Of a DNA stretch of 12,665 nt, positions 6,312 to 12,154 are shown piece by piece (the first letter of the stretch is position 1; each line of letters opens with the position of its first letter). Made by a program: the position numbers and the translations under genes. The notes below the pieces were generated by a model. It did no database searches. It had not been told where the DNA came from and was given only the letters and a program-made list of their open reading frames with translations. Origin of the DNA: an uncultured Lachnospiraceae bacterium. GTDB taxonomy: Bacteria > Bacillota > Clostridia > Lachnospirales > Lachnospiraceae. The stretch lies in assembly GCA_947068385.1 (NCBI GenBank), contig CAMTBF010000049.1, positions 1-12,665 of the forward strand, read 5' to 3'.

Positions 6312-7685
6312 TCAGCCGGGCGCATCGGGGGCATCCTCCGGTGCGCTTTCTTGCGCGGGCAGGAATGTCTGGTACAGCTCCACCTGGTCGTAGATGCAGG
6401 TCCAGGTGGTGGTGGAGTCCGCGGTGACGCACAGATACGCCCTGCCGTCCCCGTCCAGTCCCAGGCTGGCGGCACAGCAGCCGGACTGGTCTACATAGCC
6501 GGTCTTGCCGCACAGCACCTCCCCGTGGGTGTCCTTGTCCTCGATCCGGCGCAGGAACCAGTTGGAGATCAGCAGTCCCTCGGGGTGCTCCTTTGTCAGG
6601 GAGGTGGTGTACGTATGGGCGGACATCACGTCCCTGCAGAACGGATTTTCCACCGTGGCCTTCAATATGACAGCCATGTCATAAGCTGTGGAATAATGCT
6701 CCTCGTCGAAGACGCCCACGCAGTTGGTGAAGTGGGAGGTCTCCCCTAAGCCCATCTGGACGAGCTTTTCATTCATCAGCTCCACGAAAGCCTCGTGGGA
6801 GCCTGCCACGTAGGTGGCCAGGGCCAGCGCGGAATCCGCGCCGGAGGGCAGAATCGTGCCGTAGAAAAGGTCACGTACCGTCACCACCTCGTCCAGGGCA
6901 TAGCCTGTATTGCTGCAGTCGTTGACATAGCTGTAGTCAGTGATGTCTATGGTAATCGCCGCCGTCTTGTCCAAATCCTCCACCGTCAGGTGCTCCGCCG
7001 CCACCAGGACTGTGAGCATCTTGGTCATGGAGGCGGGGTTCATCCTGGTATAGGCCTCCTTCTGGGCAAGGATTTCCCCGCTCTGGGCATCGATGAAGAC
7101 CCCGTACTGGCTCAGGACAGTCTCCGAGAAGTCTGCCGTGCGCTCCGTCATGTAAAATACCGTGTTCTGCTGGGGGGTGACGGTTCCCAGGGGCTTTGGC
7201 GTGGGGTCAGGCTCCGGCTCCGCCGTCTGCAGGGCGGCATCTGTCTCTCCGGGCTCCTGTGTCGGAAAATGCAGGCGCGGGGTATAGGCTTCGCCTGCCG
7301 CTATGACAGTCCCTCCCGCTGCATGGCCGGACTTCCTGCGTTGCGCGGAGTCGGCCGTCTCCGTCTCCTGCCCGTGGGCTTCCGGACTGTCCCCGCCGTC
7401 CTCCCCTGTCCCGTCGGCTTCCGGCTCGTCCCTGCCGCTTTCCTCTGTCCCGCGGGCCCCCTGCTGGTCTGCCTGGCCCCGGCCCTCCTGCATCGCCTGG
7501 TTCTGTCCGCTGTCCCTGTGGGAAAACGCGGCAGCGCCGAAGCCGATTCCGATTCCCAGCACGATCGCCGCACCGGCTATCACCGGGATGCCCCATTTGT
7601 ACAGCAGCTCCCGCCTGCGCTTCTCCCTCTTCATCTCTTCCAGCCGCGCCCTTCGGCGGGCCTGCCGTTCTTCTTCCGTTTCCAT
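6312..7685 (-). CDS. Membrane-anchored D-alanyl-D-alanine carboxypeptidase-like protein (peptidase S11)
   Basis: Likely trims the terminal D-Ala from peptidoglycan peptides outside the cell. The 457 residues comprise a very basic cytoplasmic start (8-27), one membrane segment (about 32-54, positive-inside), a long low-complexity charged linker (56-176) and a penicillin-binding catalytic domain (about 177-445). The catalytic SxxK is SMTK (Ser219, Lys222) and the third motif is KTG (394-396). The second motif, usually SGN, reads SGA (281-283) in SGADSALALATYVAG, so its asparagine is lost. There is no C-terminal amphipathic anchor like that of DacA; the N-terminal segment holds it instead. ATG 7685 is preceded by AAAGGA at about 12 nt, a rather wide spacing. 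It follows the cysteine-cluster gene by 114 bp and may have its own promoter there. Activity on another substrate is possible. Confidence 0.9.
   Translation of the reverse strand: METEEERQARRRARLEEMKREKRRRELLYKWGIPVIAGAAIVLGIGIGFGAAAFSHRDSGQNQAMQEGRGQADQQGARGTEESGRDEPEADGTGEDGGDSPEAHGQETETADSAQRRKSGHAAGGTVIAAGEAYTPRLHFPTQEPGETDAALQTAEPEPDPTPKPLGTVTPQQNTVFYMTERTADFSETVLSQYGVFIDAQSGEILAQKEAYTRMNPASMTKMLTVLVAAEHLTVEDLDKTAAITIDITDYSYVNDCSNTGYALDEVVTVRDLFYGTILPSGADSALALATYVAGSHEAFVELMNEKLVQMGLGETSHFTNCVGVFDEEHYSTAYDMAVILKATVENPFCRDVMSAHTYTTSLTKEHPEGLLISNWFLRRIEDKDTHGEVLCGKTGYVDQSGCCAASLGLDGDGRAYLCVTADSTTTWTCIYDQVELYQTFLPAQESAPEDAPDAPG
6320..6352 (+). terminator. Probable sdaA terminator inside the convergent gene
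   Basis: In the plus-strand RNA, 6320-6331 pairs with 6335-6346 over 12 bp around a CAT loop, including two G-U pairs (6325/6341 and 6329/6337), followed by TTTCTT. It begins 25 bp after the sdaAA stop. In the opposite strand both wobble pairs become A-C mismatches, so the fold favours the sdaA transcript. The T-tract is short and interrupted, which lowers certainty. Confidence 0.6.
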
Positions 7686-7708
7686 CTATATCAAAATATC
7701 CTTTCCTA

Positions 7709-7766
7709 TTCCATTTCCGTAAGCATCCCACCGGGCGCTTACTGTTTCCAGTCCCGTAGGCATCCC
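7709..7766. repeat. Imperfect 21-bp direct repeat upstream of the carboxypeptidase gene
   Basis: Positions 7709-7729 and 7746-7766 match at 18 of 21 bases (both start TTCCA and end GCATCCC), 37 bp apart. They lie 24-81 bp upstream of the carboxypeptidase ATG, where a promoter or operator would be expected. I found no convincing -35/-10 pair nearby. Confidence 0.45.
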
Positions 7767-7778
7767 GTCCACGGCCTC

Positions 7779-7796
7779 ACGGAGCTTCCGCTCCGT
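7779..7796 (-). other. Stable hairpin after the cysteine-cluster gene
   Basis: ACGGAGC and GCTCCGT form a perfect 7-bp stem, which in the minus-strand RNA closes on a GGAA tetraloop (GNRA type). It starts 3 bp after the stop codon of the upstream gene. No T-tract follows, so it is more likely an mRNA 3'-end or processing hairpin than a rho-independent terminator. Confidence 0.45.
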
Positions 7797-7799
7797 CCG

Positions 7800-8474
7800 C
7801 TAAATGCTTAAGCCCGAGACGCCCCTCCATCGCGTGAGCCGCGCCTCGAATTGTCCGTAAAAATCCCGCCCTGTGTCATATTCCTCCAAATAAAAGGTCT
7901 GCAGCAGCATCAGGTTCAGGCGCTTCGCCTTCTCCAGATCCTCCGCTCCCGCCACCTCTTCCTCCATGGCGTTCAGGAGCGAGTGCCACTGGCAGATGAA
8001 TGCATGGTTCCTGCGCTGGTCCGGGGTGTCGATCCATTTGCTCACCTTCACCTTGGTGCGCCCGGTCTCCCTGCACTCCCCTGTCTGGAGGAAATACCGG
8101 AAATCGCCGTCCTCATAATACCGCCCCAGCGGAAACAGGCGGCAGACCCCCGGCCTGTATGCATGGATGCTGCAGCGCCCGGCCTCATCCAGGAAAGAAC
8201 AGCGCTCCTCCCTCCCGGCCATCCGCATATTGGGCAGAATGACTCCCTCAGTCACGCCGAGCTCCACCATTTCCTCCGAAAGCAGCACGGACAGGCTCTT
8301 TTCCAGCCCCTGCTGCAGGCGGTACGCGTCATAGGGATCCAGGATCACGGAATTTCCCATGCCGGTGCAGCATTTATGGCAGCCCTTACAGCCATGGCAG
8401 TCCGCCTTTACCATGTCGTTGCCGCCGTACAGCCGCCCGTCGGAGATCTCTTCCAGACTGACATTGCGCTTCAC
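7800..8474 (-). CDS. YkgJ-family cysteine cluster protein (zinc/iron-chelating domain)
   Basis: A 224-residue soluble protein of unknown precise role. The N-terminal cluster CHGCKGCHKCC (Cys26, 29, 32, 35, 36) is the CxxCxxCC motif of the zinc- or iron-chelating family PF03692. A second set, Cys92, Cys101 (CSFLDEAGRC), Cys111 (RPGVCRLFPLG) and Cys134, follows, as is usual in these proteins, with a further Cys161. Together they probably bind a metal or iron-sulfur cluster. The C-terminal third (about 165-224) is helical and charged without known motif. The start is GTG at 8474, with AAGG about 9 nt upstream; an internal ATG at 8414 (Met21) lacks a good ribosome binding site but keeps all cysteines. 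It lies 114 bp before the carboxypeptidase gene on the same strand. No signal peptide or membrane segment is seen. I do not assign a reaction. Confidence 0.88.
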   Translation of the reverse strand: MKRNVSLEEISDGRLYGGNDMVKADCHGCKGCHKCCTGMGNSVILDPYDAYRLQQGLEKSLSVLLSEEMVELGVTEGVILPNMRMAGREERCSFLDEAGRCSIHAYRPGVCRLFPLGRYYEDGDFRYFLQTGECRETGRTKVKVSKWIDTPDQRRNHAFICQWHSLLNAMEEEVAGAEDLEKAKRLNLMLLQTFYLEEYDTGRDFYGQFEARLTRWRGVSGLSI

Positions 8475-8557
8475 TTTCCTCTACCTTGCCTTTCCTCCAT
8501 CCGCAAATTCCCATCCCCATATATCGACTCTTCCGGTCAGTGCAGAACCGGGAGTTC

Positions 8558-8681
8558 TGACAATAAATCCTCCCAAAAACATGCCATGAATGTCATTTTT
8601 TGTCGAAAGCCTTGCTTCTTCTATTTCCTGCATCTTCTATTATGTCACATTTTCCTGACAGATATGTCATATATTATGTCA
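8558..8681. repeat. Cluster of six TGTCA/TGACA half-sites
   Basis: TGTCA occurs at 8591, 8643, 8665 and 8677 and its complement TGACA at 8558 and 8656 (start positions). The copies at 8643 and 8656 form a TGTCA-N8-TGACA inverted repeat. A 10-mer TATTATGTCA occurs exactly twice (8638-8647 and 8672-8681). This looks like a multi-site operator upstream of the cysteine-cluster gene; the binding factor is unknown. Confidence 0.45.
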
Positions 8682-8745
8682 GTCCAGCCAGATTTGAGCC
8701 GAACATAAGCATTATATCAATTCAGCCGCAGATATGCAAGACAGG

Positions 8746-8806
8746 GAGCAAAAAAGAGCAAAAAAACTCCCATGAATCCGGAGCGGAATCACCGGATCCA
8801 TGGGAG
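8746..8806 (-). terminator. Strong rho-independent terminator of the etf operon
   Basis: In the minus-strand RNA, 8792-8806 pairs with 8767-8781 over 15 bp (CTCCCATG/CATGGGAG outside, ATCCGG/CCGGAT inside, one G-U pair) around a 10-nt loop, followed by seven T (complement of 8760-8766). A second run of six T follows because GAGCAAAAAA is repeated in tandem at 8746-8755 and 8756-8765 on the plus strand. It lies about 50 bp after the etfA stop. Confidence 0.93.
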
Positions 8807-8839
8807 CCATGTATCAGACCTGCCGTTTCCCGCAGGCTC

Positions 8840-8867
8840 AGTTCTTAGTTCTTAGTGCTTAGTTCTT
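8840..8867. repeat. Four tandem 7-bp repeats over the etfA stop codon
   Basis: AGTTCTT is repeated as AGTTCTT, AGTTCTT, AGTGCTT, AGTTCTT without gaps. The last copy encodes the etfA C-terminus and the stop TAA (8859-8861) lies at its junction with the third. Every further unit carries a TAA in another phase, so read-through would end quickly. Confidence 0.8.
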
Positions 8868-9905
8868 GTTGGCCAGCTCCGCGCGCAGCTTCTCGGTCAG
8901 GGCGGGCACGATCTTGTTCAGGTCGCCTACCAGGCCGTAATCAGCCACATCGAAGATGGGAGCGGTGTCGTCCTTGTTGATGGCGATGATGATGTCGGAC
9001 TCCTCCATGCCGGCCAGATGCTGGATGGCGCCGGAGATGCCGATGGCGAAGTATACATTGGGGCGCACGGTCTTGCCGGTCTGTCCCACCTGGAGATCCT
9101 TGGGCTTCCAGCCTGCGTCCACCACGGCACGGGAGCAGCTCACGGTGCCGCCGATCACCTCGGCCAGATCCTCCAGGATCTTGAAGTTCTCCGCATTGCC
9201 CATTCCGCGGCCGCCGGATACCAGAATCTTGGCGTCCATGATGTCCACGGTCTCGGACACGGCCTTGACCACCTCCAGAATCTCCACATAGTTGTGGTTG
9301 GGGGTGAATCCGGGATTGAACTCCTCCACATTGGCCTTCACGCCGTCCTGCCTCTCCCTCTTCTGCATGACGCCGGGACGGACAGTGGCCATCTGGGGAC
9401 GGAAGTCAGGGCAGGCGATGGTGGCGATGGTGTTGCCGCCGAACGCGGGACGGGTCATGAGCAGCTGGTTGTGCTTCTGCTCCTTGCCGGGCACGGGGTT
9501 CAGCGGGAAGTCGCCGATGTCCAGCTGGGTGCAGTCCGCGGTCAGTCCGGTATGGATCCTTGCGGATACGCGAGGGCCAAGGTCACGGCCGATGGCGGTA
9601 GCGCCCACCAGGAAGATTTCCGGCTTATATTTCTCGATGACGGAAGCCAATGCATGGGCATAGGGCTCAGTCCTGTACTCCTTCAGCTCGGGATCGTCCA
9701 CCACGATCACTCTGTCAGCGCCGTACTCGGCCAGCTCGTCCGCCAGCCCCTTCACGTCGCTTCCCACCAGAACAGCAGTCACCTCGCAGCCAAGATCCGC
9801 AGCCAGATCCTTGCCCTTGCCGATCAGCTCGAAAGCAATGCTATTGACGATATTGTCCACCTGCTGCGCGAAGACATATACGCCCTTATATTCTTCTAAA
9901 TTCAT
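8859..9905 (-). CDS. etfA: Electron transfer flavoprotein, alpha subunit
   Basis: Alpha subunit of the FAD-containing EtfAB dimer that works with butyryl-CoA dehydrogenase. In anaerobes this pair couples NADH oxidation to crotonyl-CoA and ferredoxin reduction by flavin bifurcation. The 348 residues show the N-terminal ETF fold (about 8-190) and the FAD-binding C-terminal domain: SGGRGMG (230-236), SRAVVDAGWKPKDLQVGQTG (258-277), and GISGAIQHLAGM (289-300) running on to DIIIAINKDDTAPIF (304-318). There is no N-terminal ferredoxin domain as in some longer homologues. ATG 9905 has AGGAGG (9911-9916) 5 nt upstream. It is last in the operon, 56 bp after etfB, and is followed by a strong terminator. 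Bifurcation is inferred from context; it cannot be read from the sequence alone. Confidence 0.97.
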   Translation of the reverse strand: MNLEEYKGVYVFAQQVDNIVNSIAFELIGKGKDLAADLGCEVTAVLVGSDVKGLADELAEYGADRVIVVDDPELKEYRTEPYAHALASVIEKYKPEIFLVGATAIGRDLGPRVSARIHTGLTADCTQLDIGDFPLNPVPGKEQKHNQLLMTRPAFGGNTIATIACPDFRPQMATVRPGVMQKRERQDGVKANVEEFNPGFTPNHNYVEILEVVKAVSETVDIMDAKILVSGGRGMGNAENFKILEDLAEVIGGTVSCSRAVVDAGWKPKDLQVGQTGKTVRPNVYFAIGISGAIQHLAGMEESDIIIAINKDDTAPIFDVADYGLVGDLNKIVPALTEKLRAELANKN

Positions 9906-9961
9906 TTTGTCCTCCTATTGATTGCGTAATATATTCACATTTCCTCACAGCCTTAGCCGGA

Positions 9962-10744
9962 TTAGATCACATGCTTCTCCTTCAGCTTGCCCACGATATA
10001 GTCCACGGCCTCAGTGGGATCCAGGGTCACCTTCTCGCCGGCACCCTTTCTCACCTTATCGGAAGCCTTCGCGATCTGGGTAGGGGATCCCTTCAGGCCT
10101 AAGTTGGAGTCCTCCACATCCTTCAGGTCCGCCCTGCCCCACACGGTGAGGTCTGCCTTGCAGGCATCGAAGATTCCGCCGGGCGTCATGTATCTGGGCT
10201 CGTTGAGCTCTGCCAGAGCGGTGATCAGGCAGGGCATCTTGGCCTTCAGCACATGGTATCTGTCGTCATACTGGCGCTCCACGATGACGCTGTCGCCCTC
10301 GATCTTCAGGTTCTGCGCATAGGAGATCACGGGGATGTTCAGATGCTCGGAAATCTGGGGGCCAACCTGGGCGGTGTCGCCGTCGATGGCCTGACGGCCT
10401 GTGATGATCAGGTCGTACTCCATATTCCGCAGCGCCCCTGCCAGGGTCTGGGAGGTGGCCCAGGTGTCCGCGCCGCCCAGCACTCTGTCGGTGACCAGCA
10501 CGCCCTTGTCCGCGCCCATGGCCATAGCCTCGCGCAGCACGTCCTCCGCCTTGGGAAGACCCATGGTCACCACGGTGACCTCAGCGCCATACTGGTCTTT
10601 CAGGCAAAGAGCAGCTTCCACGCCCGCCTTGTCGTCAGGGTTCATAATGGTCATCATGGCAGCTCTGTCCAGGGTACCGTCGGGATTGAACTTCACGCCG
10701 CCCTTGGTATCGGGAACCTGCTTGATACAAACAACAACTTTCAT
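9962..10744 (-). CDS. etfB: Electron transfer flavoprotein, beta subunit
   Basis: Beta subunit of EtfAB. In bifurcating ETFs this subunit carries the FAD that takes electrons from NADH and splits them between ferredoxin and the dehydrogenase. The 260 residues are of normal length. Conserved parts are the start MKVVVCIKQVPDTKG (1-15), the stretch MNPDDKAGVEAALCLKD (34-50), VTVVTMGLPKAEDVLREAMA (56-75), DLIITGRQAIDGDTAQVGPQ (111-130) and ALAELNEPRYMTPGGI near 175-190. ATG 10744 is preceded by AAGGAG (10755-10760) at 10 nt. It lies 52 bp after bcd and 56 bp before etfA in the same operon, with no terminator or clear promoter in either gap. Confidence 0.97.
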   Translation of the reverse strand: MKVVVCIKQVPDTKGGVKFNPDGTLDRAAMMTIMNPDDKAGVEAALCLKDQYGAEVTVVTMGLPKAEDVLREAMAMGADKGVLVTDRVLGGADTWATSQTLAGALRNMEYDLIITGRQAIDGDTAQVGPQISEHLNIPVISYAQNLKIEGDSVIVERQYDDRYHVLKAKMPCLITALAELNEPRYMTPGGIFDACKADLTVWGRADLKDVEDSNLGLKGSPTQIAKASDKVRKGAGEKVTLDPTEAVDYIVGKLKEKHVI

Positions 10745-10796
10745 TGTATTTTCACTCCTTATTCTCTTTTTTCTATGACTGGGTTTTCGCTCTCAC

Positions 10797-11948
10797 TTAT
10801 TTCAGAAGCGCGGCGCTGATGACCATCCTCTGGACTTCGCTGGTGCCCTCGTAGATCTCCGTGATCTTGGCATCGCGCATCATGCGCTCTACATCGTACT
10901 CTCTGGTGTAGCCGTAGCCGCCGTGGAGCTGTACCGCCTTGGTGGTGACCTCCATGGCTACCTCTGCGGCGTAGAGCTTGGCCTGTGCGGCCTCGAAGCC
11001 GTACTCCTTCTGGGTGGCCTTGGCCATGGCTGCCTTGTATACCAGAAGCTGGGCGGCCTGTACCTTGGTGGCCATGTCAGCCAGCTGGAACTGGGTGTTC
11101 TGCAGGGCGGCGATGGGCTTGCCGAACTGCTTCCTCTCCTTGGTGTAGGCGATGGTCCTCTCCAGAGCGCCCTCCGCGATGCCCAGAGCCTGGGCAGCGA
11201 TGCCGATACGTCCGCCGTCCAGGGTGTGCATGGCAATCTTGAAGCCCTGGCCCAGCTTGCCCAGCATGTTCTCCTTGGGAACGCGGCAGTCCGTGAAGAT
11301 CAGCTCGTAGGTAGAGGATCCGCGGATACCCATCTTCTTCTCCTTGGTGCCGAAAGTGAAGCCGGGAGTCCCCTTCTCCACGATGAAAGAGGTGATCTCC
11401 TTGATCTTCCTGCCCCTCTTCTCGATGGTGCCGGTCACGGCGAAAATGACATATACGTCAGCTTCCTTGCCGTTGGTGATGAAGATCTTGGAGCCGTTGA
11501 TGATATAGTCGTCCCCGTCCGCCACGGCCTTGGTCTGCTGGCCCTGGGCGTCCGTGCCTGCGCCGGGCTCGGTCAGGCCGAATGCGCCCAGCTTCTCACC
11601 CTTTGCAAGGGGTACCAAATATTTCTGCTTCTGCTCCTCTGTGCCGAATGTCTGTATGGGATCGCAGCACAGGGAGGTATGGGCGGATACGATGACGCCT
11701 GTGGTGCCGCATACCTTGGAGAGCTCCTCCACGCACATCACATAGGTCAGAGGGTCGCAGCCCTGTCCGCCGTACTCCTTGGGAACAGGGATGCCCAGGA
11801 AGCCGTTCTTCGCCATCTTGCGGGCGGTCTCTCTGGGGAATTCCTCGGTCTCGTCCACCTCCTGAGCCAGGGGCTTCACTTCTTTTTCGGCAAACTCCCT
11901 GAACAGAGAGCGCGCCATTTCATGTTCTTTGCGCAACGTAAAATCCAT
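10797..11948 (-). CDS. bcd: Butyryl-CoA dehydrogenase (short-chain acyl-CoA dehydrogenase)
   Basis: FAD enzyme reducing crotonyl-CoA to butyryl-CoA with electrons from EtfAB; a cytoplasmic step of butyrate formation. The 383 residues match clostridial Bcd. The three-domain acyl-CoA dehydrogenase fold is visible: an alpha-helical N-domain (1-120), a middle beta domain with AFGLTEPGAGTDAQGQQT (122-139) and KIFITNGKEADVYVIFAVTG (154-173), and a C-domain with RKQFGKPIAALQNTQFQLADMA (272-293) and LHGGYGYTREYDVERMMRDAKITEIYEGTSEVQ (341-373 region). The expected catalytic base is Glu367 in IYEGTSE, the same number as reported for the Megasphaera enzyme. ATG 11948 has GGAGG about 10 nt upstream. etfB follows after 52 bp, whereas 206 bp separate it from hbd. 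Substrate chain length is inferred from the neighbours. Confidence 0.96.
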   Translation of the reverse strand: MDFTLRKEHEMARSLFREFAEKEVKPLAQEVDETEEFPRETARKMAKNGFLGIPVPKEYGGQGCDPLTYVMCVEELSKVCGTTGVIVSAHTSLCCDPIQTFGTEEQKQKYLVPLAKGEKLGAFGLTEPGAGTDAQGQQTKAVADGDDYIINGSKIFITNGKEADVYVIFAVTGTIEKRGRKIKEITSFIVEKGTPGFTFGTKEKKMGIRGSSTYELIFTDCRVPKENMLGKLGQGFKIAMHTLDGGRIGIAAQALGIAEGALERTIAYTKERKQFGKPIAALQNTQFQLADMATKVQAAQLLVYKAAMAKATQKEYGFEAAQAKLYAAEVAMEVTTKAVQLHGGYGYTREYDVERMMRDAKITEIYEGTSEVQRMVISAALLK

Positions 11949-12064
11949 GATTCACATTCCTCCATCTATTCTCTTGAATTCAGGCAGGCTCCGAACCCTT
12001 GGCCTGTTCTTTCCGCTCTGGATCCTGTTCGTCCCCTGCCAGTCAATGCTTCTTTTCCTCGCCG

Positions 12065-12078
12065 GCGTACTTGTACGC
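12065..12078. promoter_or_regulatory. Inverted repeat GCGTAC-N2-GTACGC in the hbd-bcd gap
   Basis: A 14-bp perfect inverted repeat (GCGTAC TT GTACGC) lies about 117 bp upstream of the bcd ATG. It could be an operator or a small hairpin. I saw no clear promoter around it. Confidence 0.35.
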
Positions 12079-12117
12079 TATGTACACACAACGGGCGAAA
12101 CCGCCACCCTGTTATGC

Positions 12118-12149
12118 GGCGATTCCGCCTGATTCGCCCCTTGGGCGGA
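12118..12149 (-). other. Mutually exclusive GC-rich helices just after hbd
   Basis: Three helices share bases: CGCCC/GGGCG (12135-12139 with 12143-12147), TCCGCC/GGCGGA (12124-12129 with 12144-12149) and GGCGA/TCGCC (12118-12122 with 12134-12138). The minus-strand RNA could fold only one or two at once. No T-tract follows, so a simple terminator is unlikely; a processing site or attenuator is possible. Confidence 0.35.
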
Positions 12150-12154
12150 TTGTC

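Larger units (their letters stand above)
8475..8858. other. 384-bp intergenic region with TGTCA half-sites and a terminator
   Basis: No credible gene is seen. From left to right it holds a CAGAAC/GTTCTG hairpin (8543-8559), a cluster of TGTCA/TGACA pentamers (8558-8681), an A+T-rich stretch, the double T-tract and hairpin terminator of the etf operon (8746-8806) and a 7-bp tandem repeat reaching the etfA stop. The promoter of the cysteine-cluster gene should be here, but I could not fix it: CATAAT boxes preceded by TGA occur at the TGTCA sites without a well-spaced -35. Confidence 0.6.

Noticed and set aside
5398..6513. Open frame of 371 codons opposite sdaAA
   Set aside because: Runs antisense through sdaAA and into the carboxypeptidase gene in the wrong frame; no motif or ribosome binding site.
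7779..7796. Hairpin after the cysteine-cluster gene as a rho-independent terminator
   Set aside because: The stem is good but no T-tract follows in the direction of transcription, so it is listed only as a hairpin.
8600..8848. Plus-strand frame of 82 codons in the 384-bp gap
   Set aside because: It runs through the etf terminator and tandem repeats, has no ribosome binding site and resembles nothing known to me.
9018..9899. Open frame of 293 codons opposite etfA
   Set aside because: Antisense shadow with no motif; etfA on the other strand is certain.
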